In this document: piece after piece, positions 29,452-38,218 of the stretch
Position numbering within the stretch: position 1 is the first letter of the stretch
Layout: every line of letters starts with the position of its first letter
NCBI GenBank assembly: GCA_018401435.1
Contig: JAGYJW010000004.1
Location: 1-64,000 of the forward strand
DNA from: Deltaproteobacteria bacterium
Lineage (GTDB): Bacteria > Myxococcota_A > UBA796 > UBA2385
Length of the DNA stretch: 64,000 nt
Direction: 5' to 3'
Notes under the pieces: generated by a model
Seen by the model: only the letters and a program-made list of their open reading frames with translations
What the model was told of the DNA's origin: nothing
Databases searched by the model: none
Program-made: the position numbers and the translations under genes

Positions 29452-30486
29452 TCAGCAGATGCGTGGCAGGGCCTCTCCCGCCGGCAGGAGGAGCCGGCGA
29501 GTGCCACCAAAGGGCCCATGCAAGCGAACCTCTGGAGGCCCCTCGGTGACGGTGCCGATGCGTGCGGGGAAGGCGCCGGCAGCGTGCAGCAGGGCCATCG
29601 CCGCGGCTGCGGCGGGCGCGGGCAGCACCAGCAGAAAGCGGCCCTCGTTGGCCAGGAAGAGGGGGTCCAGGCCGGTCAGCTCGCAGGCTGCAGACACGAG
29701 GGGATGTACGGGAATGTTGGGCTCGGCGACATCGAAGGCCAGCCCCGAGGCCTGGCTCAGCTCGTCGAGGGTGGCGCCCAGGCCGCCACGGGTGGCGTCC
29801 CGCAGACAGGCGACCGGCAGGCCGGCTGAAAGCAGGGGCGAGACCTGGGGCCAGAGCAGGGCGCAGTCGCTGAGCAGGGGAGACTCGAAGGCCAGGCCCT
29901 CGCGTTGCGACAGGATGGCGGCGCCGTGTCGGCCCACATCGCCCGAGACGATGAGCGCATCCCCCGCGCGAATCCGCCAGGGGCCGATGTCGACGCCGGG
30001 GGCCACCGACCCGATGCCGGTGGTGGTGAGGTAGAGGGGGTCGGCCTGTCCGCGGCCGACGACCTTGGTATCACCCGTGGCCACCGCGATGCCCGCCGCG
30101 TCGGCTGCCTGCCGCACCGAGCGCAGGACGCGGTCGAGGTCGGCGTAGGGCAGGCCCTCTTCGAGGATGAGGGCCAGGCTGAGCGCCAGGGGCGCGGCGC
30201 CAGCCATGGCGAGGTCGTTGAGGGTGCCGAAGACCGCGAGCTGCCCGATGTCGCCTCCGGGGAAGGCCCAGGGCTTCACGACGAAGCCGTCGGTGCTGAT
30301 GGCGGGGCGGTGGCCCGGCGGCAAGGCGGGCAGCACGGCGGCGTCGTGTCGCAAGGCGGCGGAACCGAGGATCGGCGCGATGTGCTCGGCCAGCAGCGCG
30401 CGCATGCGGCGGCCACCCCCCCCATCGGCGAGGTGGACCACGGCATCGGGCGGCGCGGGCAGGGGGCAGGGGCTGGCCGGGCTCAT
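29452..30486 (-). CDS. hypE: Hydrogenase maturation protein HypE
   Basis: The protein has 344 residues in the AIR-synthase/PurM-like family. The N-terminus has GGGGRRMRALLAEHI, then DAAVLP, the ATP-binding LAMAGA and GDTKVV, and RDATRGGLG. The protein ends in the obligatory PRIC: the C-terminal Cys is carbamoylated by HypF and dehydrated to thiocyanate, the source of the CN ligands of the NiFe site. ATG 30486 is chosen because it overlaps the corrected end of hypD (ATGA). It is the last gene of the hydrogenase operon. Confidence 0.95.
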   Translation of the reverse strand: MSPASPCPLPAPPDAVVHLADGGGGRRMRALLAEHIAPILGSAALRHDAAVLPALPPGHRPAISTDGFVVKPWAFPGGDIGQLAVFGTLNDLAMAGAAPLALSLALILEEGLPYADLDRVLRSVRQAADAAGIAVATGDTKVVGRGQADPLYLTTTGIGSVAPGVDIGPWRIRAGDALIVSGDVGRHGAAILSQREGLAFESPLLSDCALLWPQVSPLLSAGLPVACLRDATRGGLGATLDELSQASGLAFDVAEPNIPVHPLVSAACELTGLDPLFLANEGRFLLVLPAPAAAAAMALLHAAGAFPARIGTVTEGPPEVRLHGPFGGTRRLLLPAGEALPRIC

Positions 30487-31564
30487 CGGGGGCTCCGGTG
30501 CTGGTAGAAGGCCGCGCAGGCCCCTTCGCTGGAGACCATCGGCGCCCCAGCGGGTGGTCCGGTGTGCATTCGACGCCGAATCGGGGGCAGGCGGGCGGCT
30601 GGATATGGCCTTGCAAGACATCACCGGCGCGGCAGCCCCGGTCGATGGGGGCGGGCAGGGTCACGGGATAGCGCAGCGCGGCATCAAAGGCGCGGTAGCG
30701 GTCGCGCAGCTTGAGGCCGCTGGCCGGCAGGCGGCCGATGCCGCGCCAGTCCTGGTCCACCACCTCGAAGATCTGCTCGACCATGGCCCGGGCAGCCGGG
30801 TTGCCGGCGTCGGGCGCCACCCGGCCATAGGCGTTGAAGACCCGGACCTCCCCCGCCTCCAATAGATCTACACAACTCAAGATTCCGCGCATGAGGTCCA
30901 CGGGCTCGAATCCCGTCACGACGATGGGGCGACCAATGCGAGTGGCCAGCGGCTCATATTCGGCGATGCCCATGACCGCACAGACGTGGCCCGCGGCCAG
31001 AAATCCGTCCACGCGGCAGTCGGGGTCTGCACAGAGGGCCTCCAGGGCGGGGGGGACGCGCACATGGCTCACCAGCAGGCTGAAGTTTTCCAAGCCTTCG
31101 GCCGCGGCCTGGGCCACCGCCATCGCGGCAGCCGGCGCGGTGGTCTCGAAGCCCACCGCGAAGAAGACCACGGGGTGGTCGGGCTCCTGCCGGGCCAGGT
31201 CCAAGGCGTCCAGGGGCGACAGCACCACCCGCAGGTCCGCGCCACGCGCCCGCTGCCCCAGCAGGTCGCCCTGGGTGCCGGGCACCCGCAACATATCGCC
31301 GAAGCTGCACAGACGCATTCCCGGCAAGGCCGATAGGGCGATGGCCCGGTCGACCGCAGCGTCGGGCGTCACGCAGACCGGGCAGCCCGGCCCATGCAAG
31401 AGCGATAGATTGGGTGGCAGGAGTCGGTCCAGGCCATAACGCACAATCGCGTGGGTCTGGCCGCCACAGACCTCCATCAGGGTCCAGGGGTGGCGGGCCC
31501 GTTCGGCGATGCGCTGCGCGAGGCGGTGGACCTCGGCGGGATCTCGCCAGGGGGAGCCGCTCAT
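30483..31564 (-). CDS. hypD: Hydrogenase maturation protein HypD (frameshift near the C-terminus)
   Basis: Conserved motifs are EVCGGQTHAI (about 32), HGPGCPVCVTP (about 59-69), FFAVGFETTAP, AGHVCAVMG and GFEPVDLM, plus the C-terminal [4Fe-4S] region CRAGDVLQGHIQPPACPRFGVECTP. HypD with HypC assembles the Fe(CN)2CO unit. After CTPDHPLG the frame is lost: one extra G in the GGGG run near 30560 would give the normal ending APMVSSEGACAAFYQH and a stop overlapping the hypE ATG. Uncorrected, the frame reads about 130 residues of junk. Corrected length is 360 residues, typical for HypD. It is probably a sequencing error. Confidence 0.88.
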
Positions 31565-31818
31565 GTCTCGCTCCTGGCCGGCCGCAGCACGCCGGCCTGC
31601 AACAAGGCGACCTCTGCGGCCTCTGCAGCTTCGAGGCTGAGCCGCGACAGGGCGAAGCCGGCGTGAACCAGCACCCGGTCCCCCACCTGGGCCTCGGGCA
31701 CATAAGAGAGGCAGACCGGCCGGATGACGCCGCCGAAGCTCACCCGGCCCATGACCAGGGGGCGATCAGGGGTCGTCGGGCCGATCTCGAGGATCTCGCC
31801 GGGAATTCCAAGGCACAT
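31561..31818 (-). CDS. hypC: Hydrogenase maturation chaperone HypC
   Basis: The protein has 85 residues beginning MCLGIPGEI, the invariant HypC/HupF N-terminus whose Cys2 (after Met removal) binds the iron centre. VSFGGVIRPVCLSYVPEAQVGDRVLVHAGFAL follows the family pattern. A second ATG lies one codon upstream, but MCL is conserved so 31818 is preferred. The start overlaps the hypF stop by one base and the end overlaps hypD (ATGA). Confidence 0.95.
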   Translation of the reverse strand: MCLGIPGEILEIGPTTPDRPLVMGRVSFGGVIRPVCLSYVPEAQVGDRVLVHAGFALSRLSLEAAEAAEVALLQAGVLRPARSET

Positions 31819-34058
31819 CATCCCTCCGAATGCAGGCGCTGACGGGCGGCCAGGCACTGACCATAGGCCAGCCCGCCGTCGTTGGGGGGCAGGTCGCGGG
31901 CGACCAGCACCCGATGGCCCCCTGCCTCCAGCGCGCTGCTGATCTCCTCCAGCAGGCGCCGGTTCTGGAAGCAGCCCCCGGCGAGGGCCACGGTGCCGGC
32001 CTGGTGGTGGTCCGCGAGGGCCGCAGCCAGCGCCACCAGGGAGCGGTGGAAGCCCAGCGCGAGGCTGGCGGGATCTGCCCCTCGGGCGCGCGCCTCGCGC
32101 AGACCGGCCACCAGCGGCCCCCAATCCACCCGAAGCAGGCCCGTGGCGTCGGGGACCAGCGGCAAGGCCCAGGTCGGGGCCGGGCCGGTCGCCCGGGCCG
32201 CGAGGGCCTCCAGGGCCTGGGCGCCCTGGCCTTCGTAGCTCAGGGTCGCCGGCCCTCCGCAAAGCCAGCCGACCCCATCGAAGAGCCGGCCCATGGACGA
32301 GGTCTGGGGGCAGCTGGGGCGGGCGGCCAGGGCGAGCAGGGCGGCGATGCCCGGCGCGTCTCGCCCGGTCTGCACACCCGGCGGCGCAGCCAGGCCCAGC
32401 TGCTGCAGCAAGGCCCGGCCGACACGCTCGGGTTCCCGGGCGGCGGCATCCCCACCCGGCAGGGGCAGCGGGCGCAGGCTGGCCACCCGCTGGCAGGTCG
32501 GGCCGGCCAGCCACAGGGCCTCGCCTCCCCAGGCCTCGCCGTGCAAGCCCAGGCCATAGCCGTCCCAGGTGAGGGCGAGAAGGGGCCCCTCGCTCCCATG
32601 CTCGCCGATCACCGCGCGGGCGTGGGCCTCGTGGTGCTGCACGCGGATCAGCGGCAGGCCCGCTGCGGCGGCGCGGGCCTCGGCCAGGCGCGTGCTGGGC
32701 AGATCGGGGTGCAGATCGCAGGCCAGGGCGGCGGGGGCCGCGATGGACCACAGCCCCTCGACCTCGGCGAGAAAGCGCGCCTCGGCAGAGAGATCGTCGA
32801 TGCTCTCCGCCGGGGCGCCCAGGTGGGCCCGCCCGCCCACGCAGAGGGCGGGAGCCAGCTTGAGTTGGGCGCCCCAACCGAGGACCGTGGGGCCATCGGT
32901 GGGCGCAGAGAGGGAGCGAGGCAGGCTGCCTCGGGCCCGTCTCAGCACCATCGGCCCGCGCTGGCTGGGGCGCAGCAGGCCATCGTCCAGGGCACGCAGC
33001 ACCGCCCGGTCGTGGTCCAACACGCCGTCGGCCGCCAGGGGGCCCAGCTCCGTCGCCAGCAGCGCCATGCCTTGGCCCGACCGGTTCGCGCTGGTACACA
33101 GCAGGGGCCCACCCATGCCTTGGGCCAGCAGCAAATGCAAGGGCGAGGCCGGCAGCATCAGGCCAAGCTCCTGGGCGCCGGGCGCCACCCCGGCCGCCAG
33201 CCCGGAATCGGCACGCGGCGGCAGCAGCACGATGGGGGCCCCGGGGCCGGTCAGCAGCGCCGCCGCCTGCCGGTCCACCGCCGCCAGGGCCTCTGCACCG
33301 GCGAGATCGGCCACCAGCAGGGCCAGGGGCTTGTGGGGGCGGGCCTTGAGGACGCGGACCCGGTCCACCGCTTCGGGCCGCTGCGCATCGCAGATCAGCT
33401 GAAAGCCGCCGACGCCCTTCAGGGCCAGGACCGCACCACTCTGCAGCGCGAGGAGGGCCGCATCCAGCGCCGCTTCGCCCTGCTGGTCGCCAAAGCGCAG
33501 CCGAGGCCCGCAGTCTGCGCAGGCGGTGAGCTGGGCGTGAAAGCGGCGGTCGGCCGGATCGGAGAACTCGGCCTCGCATGCGGCGCATCGGGGAAAAGGC
33601 GCCTGGGCGCAGCGCTCTCGGTCAAAGGGTGCGGTGAGGGCGATGCTGGCCCGCGGTCCGCACTGGCAACAGGCGATGAAAGGGTAGCGGTAGCGGCGGT
33701 TCTTGGGGTCGGCCAGCTCCTCTCGACAGGGCTCGCAAGGCGCCAGATCGGGGGGCAGCAAGCCCGCGCTCGCCCCCTGGCCGGCGGGGCTGGCGCCAAT
33801 CTCGAAGGCCCGCTCTGCCGGCTGAGGCGGCAGCGCCTCGCTGTGCATGCGGTCGATGCGGAGGGGCAGAGGCAGCGCTGCGAGGGCATGCTGGGCCGCT
33901 GCCACGGCCTCGGGCGGCCCTTGCAGCTCCACGATGACGTCCTCTGCCTGGTTTGTGACACGGCCCGTGAGCCCGTGGGCGCGGGCCAGCCGGCTCAGGG
34001 CCGGGCGCAAGCCCACACCTTGCACCTCCCCCCCCAAGGCCAGGCGGCGCCGAATCAC
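31818..34058 (-). CDS. hypF: Carbamoyltransferase HypF
   Basis: The protein has 746 residues from a GTG start overlapping the hypA stop (GTGA); the longer upstream ORF lies inside hypA and is rejected. Domain order: acylphosphatase (about 1-90, GEVQGVGLRPAL), two Zn-finger-like CxxC...CxxC units (about 100-175, CEPC, CCQCGPR, CAAC, CADCGPR), YrdC-like (about 190-365, LALKGVGGFQLICDA) and Kae1-like carbamoyltransferase (about 390-740, VQHHEAHARAV, LTWDGYGLG, LAGGCFQNRRLLE). It turns carbamoyl phosphate into a carbamoyl adenylate and passes it to HypE. Confidence 0.95.
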   Translation of the reverse strand: MIRRRLALGGEVQGVGLRPALSRLARAHGLTGRVTNQAEDVIVELQGPPEAVAAAQHALAALPLPLRIDRMHSEALPPQPAERAFEIGASPAGQGASAGLLPPDLAPCEPCREELADPKNRRYRYPFIACCQCGPRASIALTAPFDRERCAQAPFPRCAACEAEFSDPADRRFHAQLTACADCGPRLRFGDQQGEAALDAALLALQSGAVLALKGVGGFQLICDAQRPEAVDRVRVLKARPHKPLALLVADLAGAEALAAVDRQAAALLTGPGAPIVLLPPRADSGLAAGVAPGAQELGLMLPASPLHLLLAQGMGGPLLCTSANRSGQGMALLATELGPLAADGVLDHDRAVLRALDDGLLRPSQRGPMVLRRARGSLPRSLSAPTDGPTVLGWGAQLKLAPALCVGGRAHLGAPAESIDDLSAEARFLAEVEGLWSIAAPAALACDLHPDLPSTRLAEARAAAAGLPLIRVQHHEAHARAVIGEHGSEGPLLALTWDGYGLGLHGEAWGGEALWLAGPTCQRVASLRPLPLPGGDAAAREPERVGRALLQQLGLAAPPGVQTGRDAPGIAALLALAARPSCPQTSSMGRLFDGVGWLCGGPATLSYEGQGAQALEALAARATGPAPTWALPLVPDATGLLRVDWGPLVAGLREARARGADPASLALGFHRSLVALAAALADHHQAGTVALAGGCFQNRRLLEEISSALEAGGHRVLVARDLPPNDGGLAYGQCLAARQRLHSEG

Positions 34059-34399
34059 GGGCCGACGTCGATCCGGTCGATGAAGAGCCCCGTCTGGCCC
34101 AAGACCGTACCATCGGTGCTGCCACAGGCGGGGCAGAGGGTGAGGTGGTGTTCGGGTGCATAGACCCCGCCGCAAGCATTGCAGCGCGCCTCGACGTGTA
34201 CCAGCTTCAGCTCCAGGACAGCGCCTTCTGCCGGTCCACCCTGGGCGACCGCGGCAAAGTGCAGGTCCAGGCTTTGTGCAGAGAGGCTCTCGGTCTCGGC
34301 GACGGTGCCGTAGACACGCTGAATGCGCAAGGCTTCGTCCGCTGGCAGACGGGACAGGATGGCGCCCAGGATGTCGCGGGCGAGGTGGGCTTCATGCAC
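34055..34399 (-). CDS. hypA: Hydrogenase nickel-insertion protein HypA
   Basis: The protein has 114 residues starting MHEAHLARDI; His2 and Glu3 belong to the Ni site. The Zn site is built from two CxxC pairs, CNACGG (about 73-78) and CPACGS (about 89-94). HypA normally delivers Ni together with the GTPase HypB, for which no gene is seen in this window. It overlaps the protease gene before it by 8 nt and hypF after it by 4 nt. Confidence 0.94.
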   Translation of the reverse strand: MHEAHLARDILGAILSRLPADEALRIQRVYGTVAETESLSAQSLDLHFAAVAQGGPAEGAVLELKLVHVEARCNACGGVYAPEHHLTLCPACGSTDGTVLGQTGLFIDRIDVGP

Positions 34400-34859
34400 G
34401 GGGGCCTCGGGGGGGCGGGTCGCAGAGCAGCGCGCGCAGCATGCGCAGCGCGGGTTCGATGGCAGCGGCCACCGCCGGGCTCAGGCCCTGGCTGAGGCGG
34501 TCGGGCCGGTCGATGGAGACGGCGAGAATATCGACTAATGGCATGGTGTCGTTGAGTTCGCGCGCCAGGCCCAGGGCGACCGGCACCGTCAGGGAGTGGG
34601 TGGACCAGGTGCCTGTCTGCAGCGGAAGGGCGGATTCGGCGAGCCGTCGCACCCGACCGGGCGGCCCGCCGTCCACCACCGCGTCGATGAGCACCAGGTG
34701 CCGGGTGTGGGCGCAAAGCTCGATGAGATCGGCGGCGTCTCCGCTCTCCACCAGGGTGAGCCCCGCGGGCTGCTCCTGCCGAAAGGCCCGCAGGATGGCC
34801 AGGCCCACCGCGTCGTCGCCGGCTGCCTCCTGGCCGAGGCCCACCACCACCGGCTTCAT
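34392..34859 (-). CDS. Hydrogenase maturation endopeptidase (HyaD/HycI-type)
   Basis: The protein has 155 residues. The N-terminus VVVGLGQEAAGDDAVGLAI matches the GxGN-x-DDGxG motif of NiFe-hydrogenase proteases, with acidic residues for Ni recognition, and IDAVVDGGPPG and HSLTVPVALGLA follow as in the family. It removes the C-terminal tail of the large subunit after Ni insertion. It immediately follows the large-subunit gene (ATGA overlap), which fits that substrate. Confidence 0.9.
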   Translation of the reverse strand: MKPVVVGLGQEAAGDDAVGLAILRAFRQEQPAGLTLVESGDAADLIELCAHTRHLVLIDAVVDGGPPGRVRRLAESALPLQTGTWSTHSLTVPVALGLARELNDTMPLVDILAVSIDRPDRLSQGLSPAVAAAIEPALRMLRALLCDPPPRGPRA

Positions 34860-36154
34860 GCCAGCTGCTCCCGCTGCAGGTCGAGGAAGTGGGTGGCGCA
34901 AGAGATGCAAGGGTCGTAGTTTCGGATGGCCTGTTCGGCGAGGTGCTTGGCCACCGCGTCGCTCTCGGTGCGCAGACGCGGGGCCAGGGCCCGCAGGTCG
35001 GCCTCGATGCAGCGCTGGTTCTGGCTGGTGGGCGGCACGATGTCGGCGAACCGGATGAGGCCGTCGGGACCGATGTCGTAGCGGTGGTAGAGGGTGCCGC
35101 GGGGGGCCTCGGTCACGCCATGGCCCAGGCCTTCTCGCAGGGTGACGGGCGCGTTGGGGGCGGCCGAACAATCGATGGCGCGGGCCGCGGCGGCGCCTTG
35201 CTGCAAGGCGTAGAGCACCTCGATGCCCCGCACCAGGATGCTGCGGAAGGGGTTCTGGATGGGCGGGAGGATGCCCAGCTCGTCGGCCAGGCGCTTCAGG
35301 TTGTCGGGCAGCTTGTCGAAGCCGAGGTTGTATCGGGCCAGGGGCCCGACCTGGTAGTCCTCCAATCCGTCGAGTCGGGCGTGCAGGGCGTTGCTGCGGG
35401 CCACATGCTCCTCCACCACATGGCCGGGGAAGTCCGCGACCGGGAAGCGGTGGCCCGCACTGGAGATCAGCTGGTCGCCCATGAAGGGGTAGGCGCCATC
35501 TTCGTGCACGGCGAGCCAGGTGCTGGGCCTTTCGAGGTCTGGGAAGTGAAAGGTGGCCACCCAACGCAGCAGGGCCTCGGCCAGGGGGATGCAGGCCTCC
35601 ATCTCTGCGGCGAGGGCGTCCAGGCGGGCGCGATCGGGCAGCTTGTAGAAGCCGCCGACCTTTACGTTGATGGGGTGGACCTCTCGTCCGCCGGATAAGG
35701 CGACCGCGGCGTTGCCCGCCTTCTTGACGCGCAGGCCGGCCTTGACCAGGGGGCCGTGATCCCGCGCCAGCTCCATCACGTCGGCGACGCCCAGGAAGTC
35801 GGGCGCGTGCAGCATCACCATGTGCAGGGCGTGGGACTCGATCCATTCGCCAGCATAGAGCAGCTGCCGCATGCGCCGCGTATTGTCGCTGATTTGCACG
35901 CCCAGCGCGCCTTCGACGGCGGCGCAGGCGCTCATCAGGTAGGCGACGGGGCAGATTCCGCAGATACGGGCGGTGATGTCGGGCGCCTCCAGCGCGCTGC
36001 GGCCCCGCAAGAAGGCCTCGAAGAAGCGGGGGGGCTCGAAGATCCGCAGCTCCACCGTCTCGATGGCTTCGCCGCGGTAACGCAGGGTGAGCGCGCCTTC
36101 GCCTTCGACGCGGGCCAGGTGGTCCACCGCGATGGTCCGGGTGCCGTCGCTCAT
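34856..36154 (-). CDS. hydA: Group 3b NiFe hydrogenase large (alpha) subunit
   Basis: The protein has 432 residues. Both NiFe-binding motifs are intact: L1 RICGICPVAYL (about 62-72) and L2 DPCISCATHFL (about 414-424). The bidirectional group 3b type is indicated by the PFFEAFL-like start (EPPRFFEAFLRGR), RGTLYHRYDIGPDGLI and the four-subunit operon. It oxidises H2 or reduces protons, coupled to NADP(H) through the beta-gamma diaphorase unit, in the cytosol. Only 10 residues follow the L2 His, the expected cleavable tail. It is coupled by 4-nt overlaps to the small subunit and protease genes. Confidence 0.93.
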   Translation of the reverse strand: MSDGTRTIAVDHLARVEGEGALTLRYRGEAIETVELRIFEPPRFFEAFLRGRSALEAPDITARICGICPVAYLMSACAAVEGALGVQISDNTRRMRQLLYAGEWIESHALHMVMLHAPDFLGVADVMELARDHGPLVKAGLRVKKAGNAAVALSGGREVHPINVKVGGFYKLPDRARLDALAAEMEACIPLAEALLRWVATFHFPDLERPSTWLAVHEDGAYPFMGDQLISSAGHRFPVADFPGHVVEEHVARSNALHARLDGLEDYQVGPLARYNLGFDKLPDNLKRLADELGILPPIQNPFRSILVRGIEVLYALQQGAAAARAIDCSAAPNAPVTLREGLGHGVTEAPRGTLYHRYDIGPDGLIRFADIVPPTSQNQRCIEADLRALAPRLRTESDAVAKHLAEQAIRNYDPCISCATHFLDLQREQLA

Positions 36155-36933
36155 GGGGACTCCTCCTCTTCGAGTCTGCGGGCCTCGGCATCAAATGCAG
36201 GGGCGGCGGTGTTGAAGGTGCGCAGAGCGCGGCGCGTCTCGGCGGGTGTGGCTCCCAGGTTGGCCCACAGCGCCGACAGGGCGCGGGGTTGTGGGGCGTT
36301 GCTGGGGCCGAAGCAGCCATAACAGCCCCGGGCGTAGCGGGGGCACAAGGCGCCGCAGCCGGCGTGGGTGATGGGGCCCATGCAGGGCGTGCCCTGGGCG
36401 ACGGTCACGCAGACCTGGCCGGCCATGCGGCATTCCGCACAGACGCTGTGGGCCGGCACGTCGGGGCGGCGCCCGTGCAGAAAGGCGAGGATGACATCCA
36501 GCAGCTGCCGCTTGTCCACCGGGCAGCCCCGCAGCTCGAAGTCGATCTTCACATGGGCCGAGGGCGGCGTGGACGTCGAGAGGGTAGAGATGAAGGCCGG
36601 CGTGGCGTAGACTTGGGAGATATACTCCTCTACCGAGGCGAGGTTTCGCAGGGCCTGGATGCCCCCGGCGGTCGCGCAGGCGCCGATGGCGACGACATGG
36701 CGGGACTGGCGCCGAATCTCCTGCAGGCGGTCGAGGGCCTCGGGGGTGGTCACCGAGCCCTCCACCAGGGACAGGTCATAGGGGCCGGGCCGGATGTGGC
36801 GGGTGGCCTCCAAGAAGTAGGCGATGTCGATGGCGCCTGCCACATCGAGCAGCTCATCCTCCAGGTCGAGCAGGGAGAGCTGGCAGCCGTCGCAGCTTGC
36901 GAGCTTCCAGACGGCGAGGGTGGGCCGGGCCAT
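36151..36933 (-). CDS. hydD: Group 3b NiFe hydrogenase small (delta) subunit
   Basis: The protein has 260 residues. The proximal cluster motif CDGCQLSLLDLE (about 14-25), VEGSVTTPE, IGACATAGG and the GCPVDKRQLLDVI segment are typical of the small subunit. The C-terminal part has the Cys set for two more FeS clusters (CAEC...CV...CMGPITHAGCGALCPRYARGCYGC). There is no Tat signal, so it is cytoplasmic, as expected for group 3. The start overlaps the gamma-subunit stop by one base. Confidence 0.93.
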   Translation of the reverse strand: MARPTLAVWKLASCDGCQLSLLDLEDELLDVAGAIDIAYFLEATRHIRPGPYDLSLVEGSVTTPEALDRLQEIRRQSRHVVAIGACATAGGIQALRNLASVEEYISQVYATPAFISTLSTSTPPSAHVKIDFELRGCPVDKRQLLDVILAFLHGRRPDVPAHSVCAECRMAGQVCVTVAQGTPCMGPITHAGCGALCPRYARGCYGCFGPSNAPQPRALSALWANLGATPAETRRALRTFNTAAPAFDAEARRLEEEESP

Positions 36934-37760
36934 CAGCGCTCCCGCACGGTGAGGCGTTGCGCCACATCTTCGTAGCTGAAGACAGGGCCATCCTTACAGA
37001 CAAAGTCGGGCCCCCACTGGCACCGTCCGCAGAGTCCGATTGCGCAGTGCATATTGCGCTCCATGGACAGGTAGATGCGGTTGGCGGGCAGGCCCGCCTT
37101 GCGCGCCTCCTGGGCGACGAAACGCATCATGATCTCGGGGCCGCAACTCATCACGGTGCAACGGTCCGGGTCGAGCTTCAAGCCGGGCATCAGCCGGGTG
37201 ACCACCCCCACCGGGCCGGTCCAGCCCGGGCCGCCGCGGTCCACCGTCACGCCCAGCTCCAGGCGCGGATCTTCCGCCCAGGACTCCAGCTGTTCGGCAA
37301 AGAGCAGAGAGGCGGGCTCGCGCGCCCCCACCAGCAGGATGAGGCGACCGAATTCCGCGCGGTGGGCCAGCGCCCACAGCAGGGCAGGCCGCAGCGGCGC
37401 CAGGCCGATTCCGCCCGCCACCAGCAGCAGATCGCCGCCCCGGGCAGCCTCGACCGGCCAGGGGCGCCCAAAGGGGCCGCGCACGCCCAGGACATCGCCG
37501 GGCTGGCTGTCCAGCAGGGGCCGGGTGACGCCTCCGACGCCGCGCAGCGTGTGTACCAGGAGGCCGGGCTCGGCGGGATCCCCCGAGATGCTGATGGCCA
37601 CCTCGCCATGGCCGAAGCGCCACAACATATTGAACTGCCCTGGTAGGAAGCGCATTCCGCCCGGACCGGGGTCCAGGGTGAGGCTCACCGTGTCCTTCAG
37701 GTCCCGCCGCACGGCGGTCACCACCATGGGCGTGGGCACCCAGGGATCGTGGGCCTTCAA
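36933..37760 (-). CDS. hydG: Group 3b hydrogenase gamma subunit (FAD/NAD(P)-binding reductase)
   Basis: The protein has 275 residues from a TTG start overlapping the previous stop (TTGA). The N-terminal [10 protein letters not shown] aligns with the usual NPYLPEPARVV start of this subunit, which supports that choice. It belongs to the ferredoxin-NADP reductase superfamily: FAD domain (about 10-105, [18 protein letters not shown]), NAD(P) domain (about 110-225, [27 protein letters not shown]) and C-terminal [2Fe-2S] Cys set ([21 protein letters not shown]). It passes electrons between FeS clusters and NAD(P)H. Confidence 0.9.
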   Translation of the reverse strand: MKAHDPWVPTPMVVTAVRRDLKDTVSLTLDPGPGGMRFLPGQFNMLWRFGHGEVAISISGDPAEPGLLVHTLRGVGGVTRPLLDSQPGDVLGVRGPFGRPWPVEAARGGDLLLVAGGIGLAPLRPALLWALAHRAEFGRLILLVGAREPASLLFAEQLESWAEDPRLELGVTVDRGGPGWTGPVGVVTRLMPGLKLDPDRCTVMSCGPEIMMRFVAQEARKAGLPANRIYLSMERNMHCAIGLCGRCQWGPDFVCKDGPVFSYEDVAQRLTVRER

Positions 37761-38218
37761 TCCATGCTCCCGTAGAGGTTGAGGGCTTGCAGCCGGCTGC
37801 GTTCCAGGCGCTGCTGGGCCTGCATCAGGGCCGCCTTCATGATCCGGTAGCCAAAGGCGGGCTCGGCCTCGCAGGCCAACCGAAGGGCCTCGCCATCCAG
37901 CTCGATCACCCGGGTGGGGGCGAGGGCGACCGCGTCGAAGTGCCAATGGTAGGGCGGAAAGAGCCAGGACCAGCCCACCAGCTCGCCCGCTTCGGCGGTC
38001 TCGAGCGGCACCCTGCTGCCCGCAGCAAAGAGCTCCAGGCCGATGCGTCCGTCCAGGATCAGCCAGGCGTGCCGGGCTTCGGCGCCGGCGCTGCAGAGGC
38101 GGGCGCCTTCGGGCTGGGCCCGAACCGTGGCGTGGGGCAGCAGGCGGTCGAGGTCGTCGGGCGGCAGCCCCCGGCAGAAGGGGTGTGCGGCGAGGGCGGC
38201 GCGCAGGGTGGCAGTCAT
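37757..38218 (-). CDS. Cyclic-nucleotide-binding-domain protein inside the hydrogenase operon
   Basis: The protein has 153 residues. It is a Crp/Fnr-like cNMP-binding beta-roll ([73 protein letters not shown]) followed by one helix ([17 protein letters not shown]). The DNA-binding helix-turn-helix of Crp/Fnr is absent. It lies between beta and gamma subunit genes with 4-nt overlaps on both sides. It could be a regulatory or assembly subunit of the enzyme instead of a transcription factor; this is inference. Confidence 0.85.
   Translation of the reverse strand: MTATLRAALAAHPFCRGLPPDDLDRLLPHATVRAQPEGARLCSAGAEARHAWLILDGRIGLELFAAGSRVPLETAEAGELVGWSWLFPPYHWHFDAVALAPTRVIELDGEALRLACEAEPAFGYRIMKAALMQAQQRLERSRLQALNLYGSMD

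Noticed and set aside
37757-38218. Crp/Fnr transcription factor
   Set aside because: The protein stops after the effector domain and one helix. No helix-turn-helix is encoded before the stop codon.
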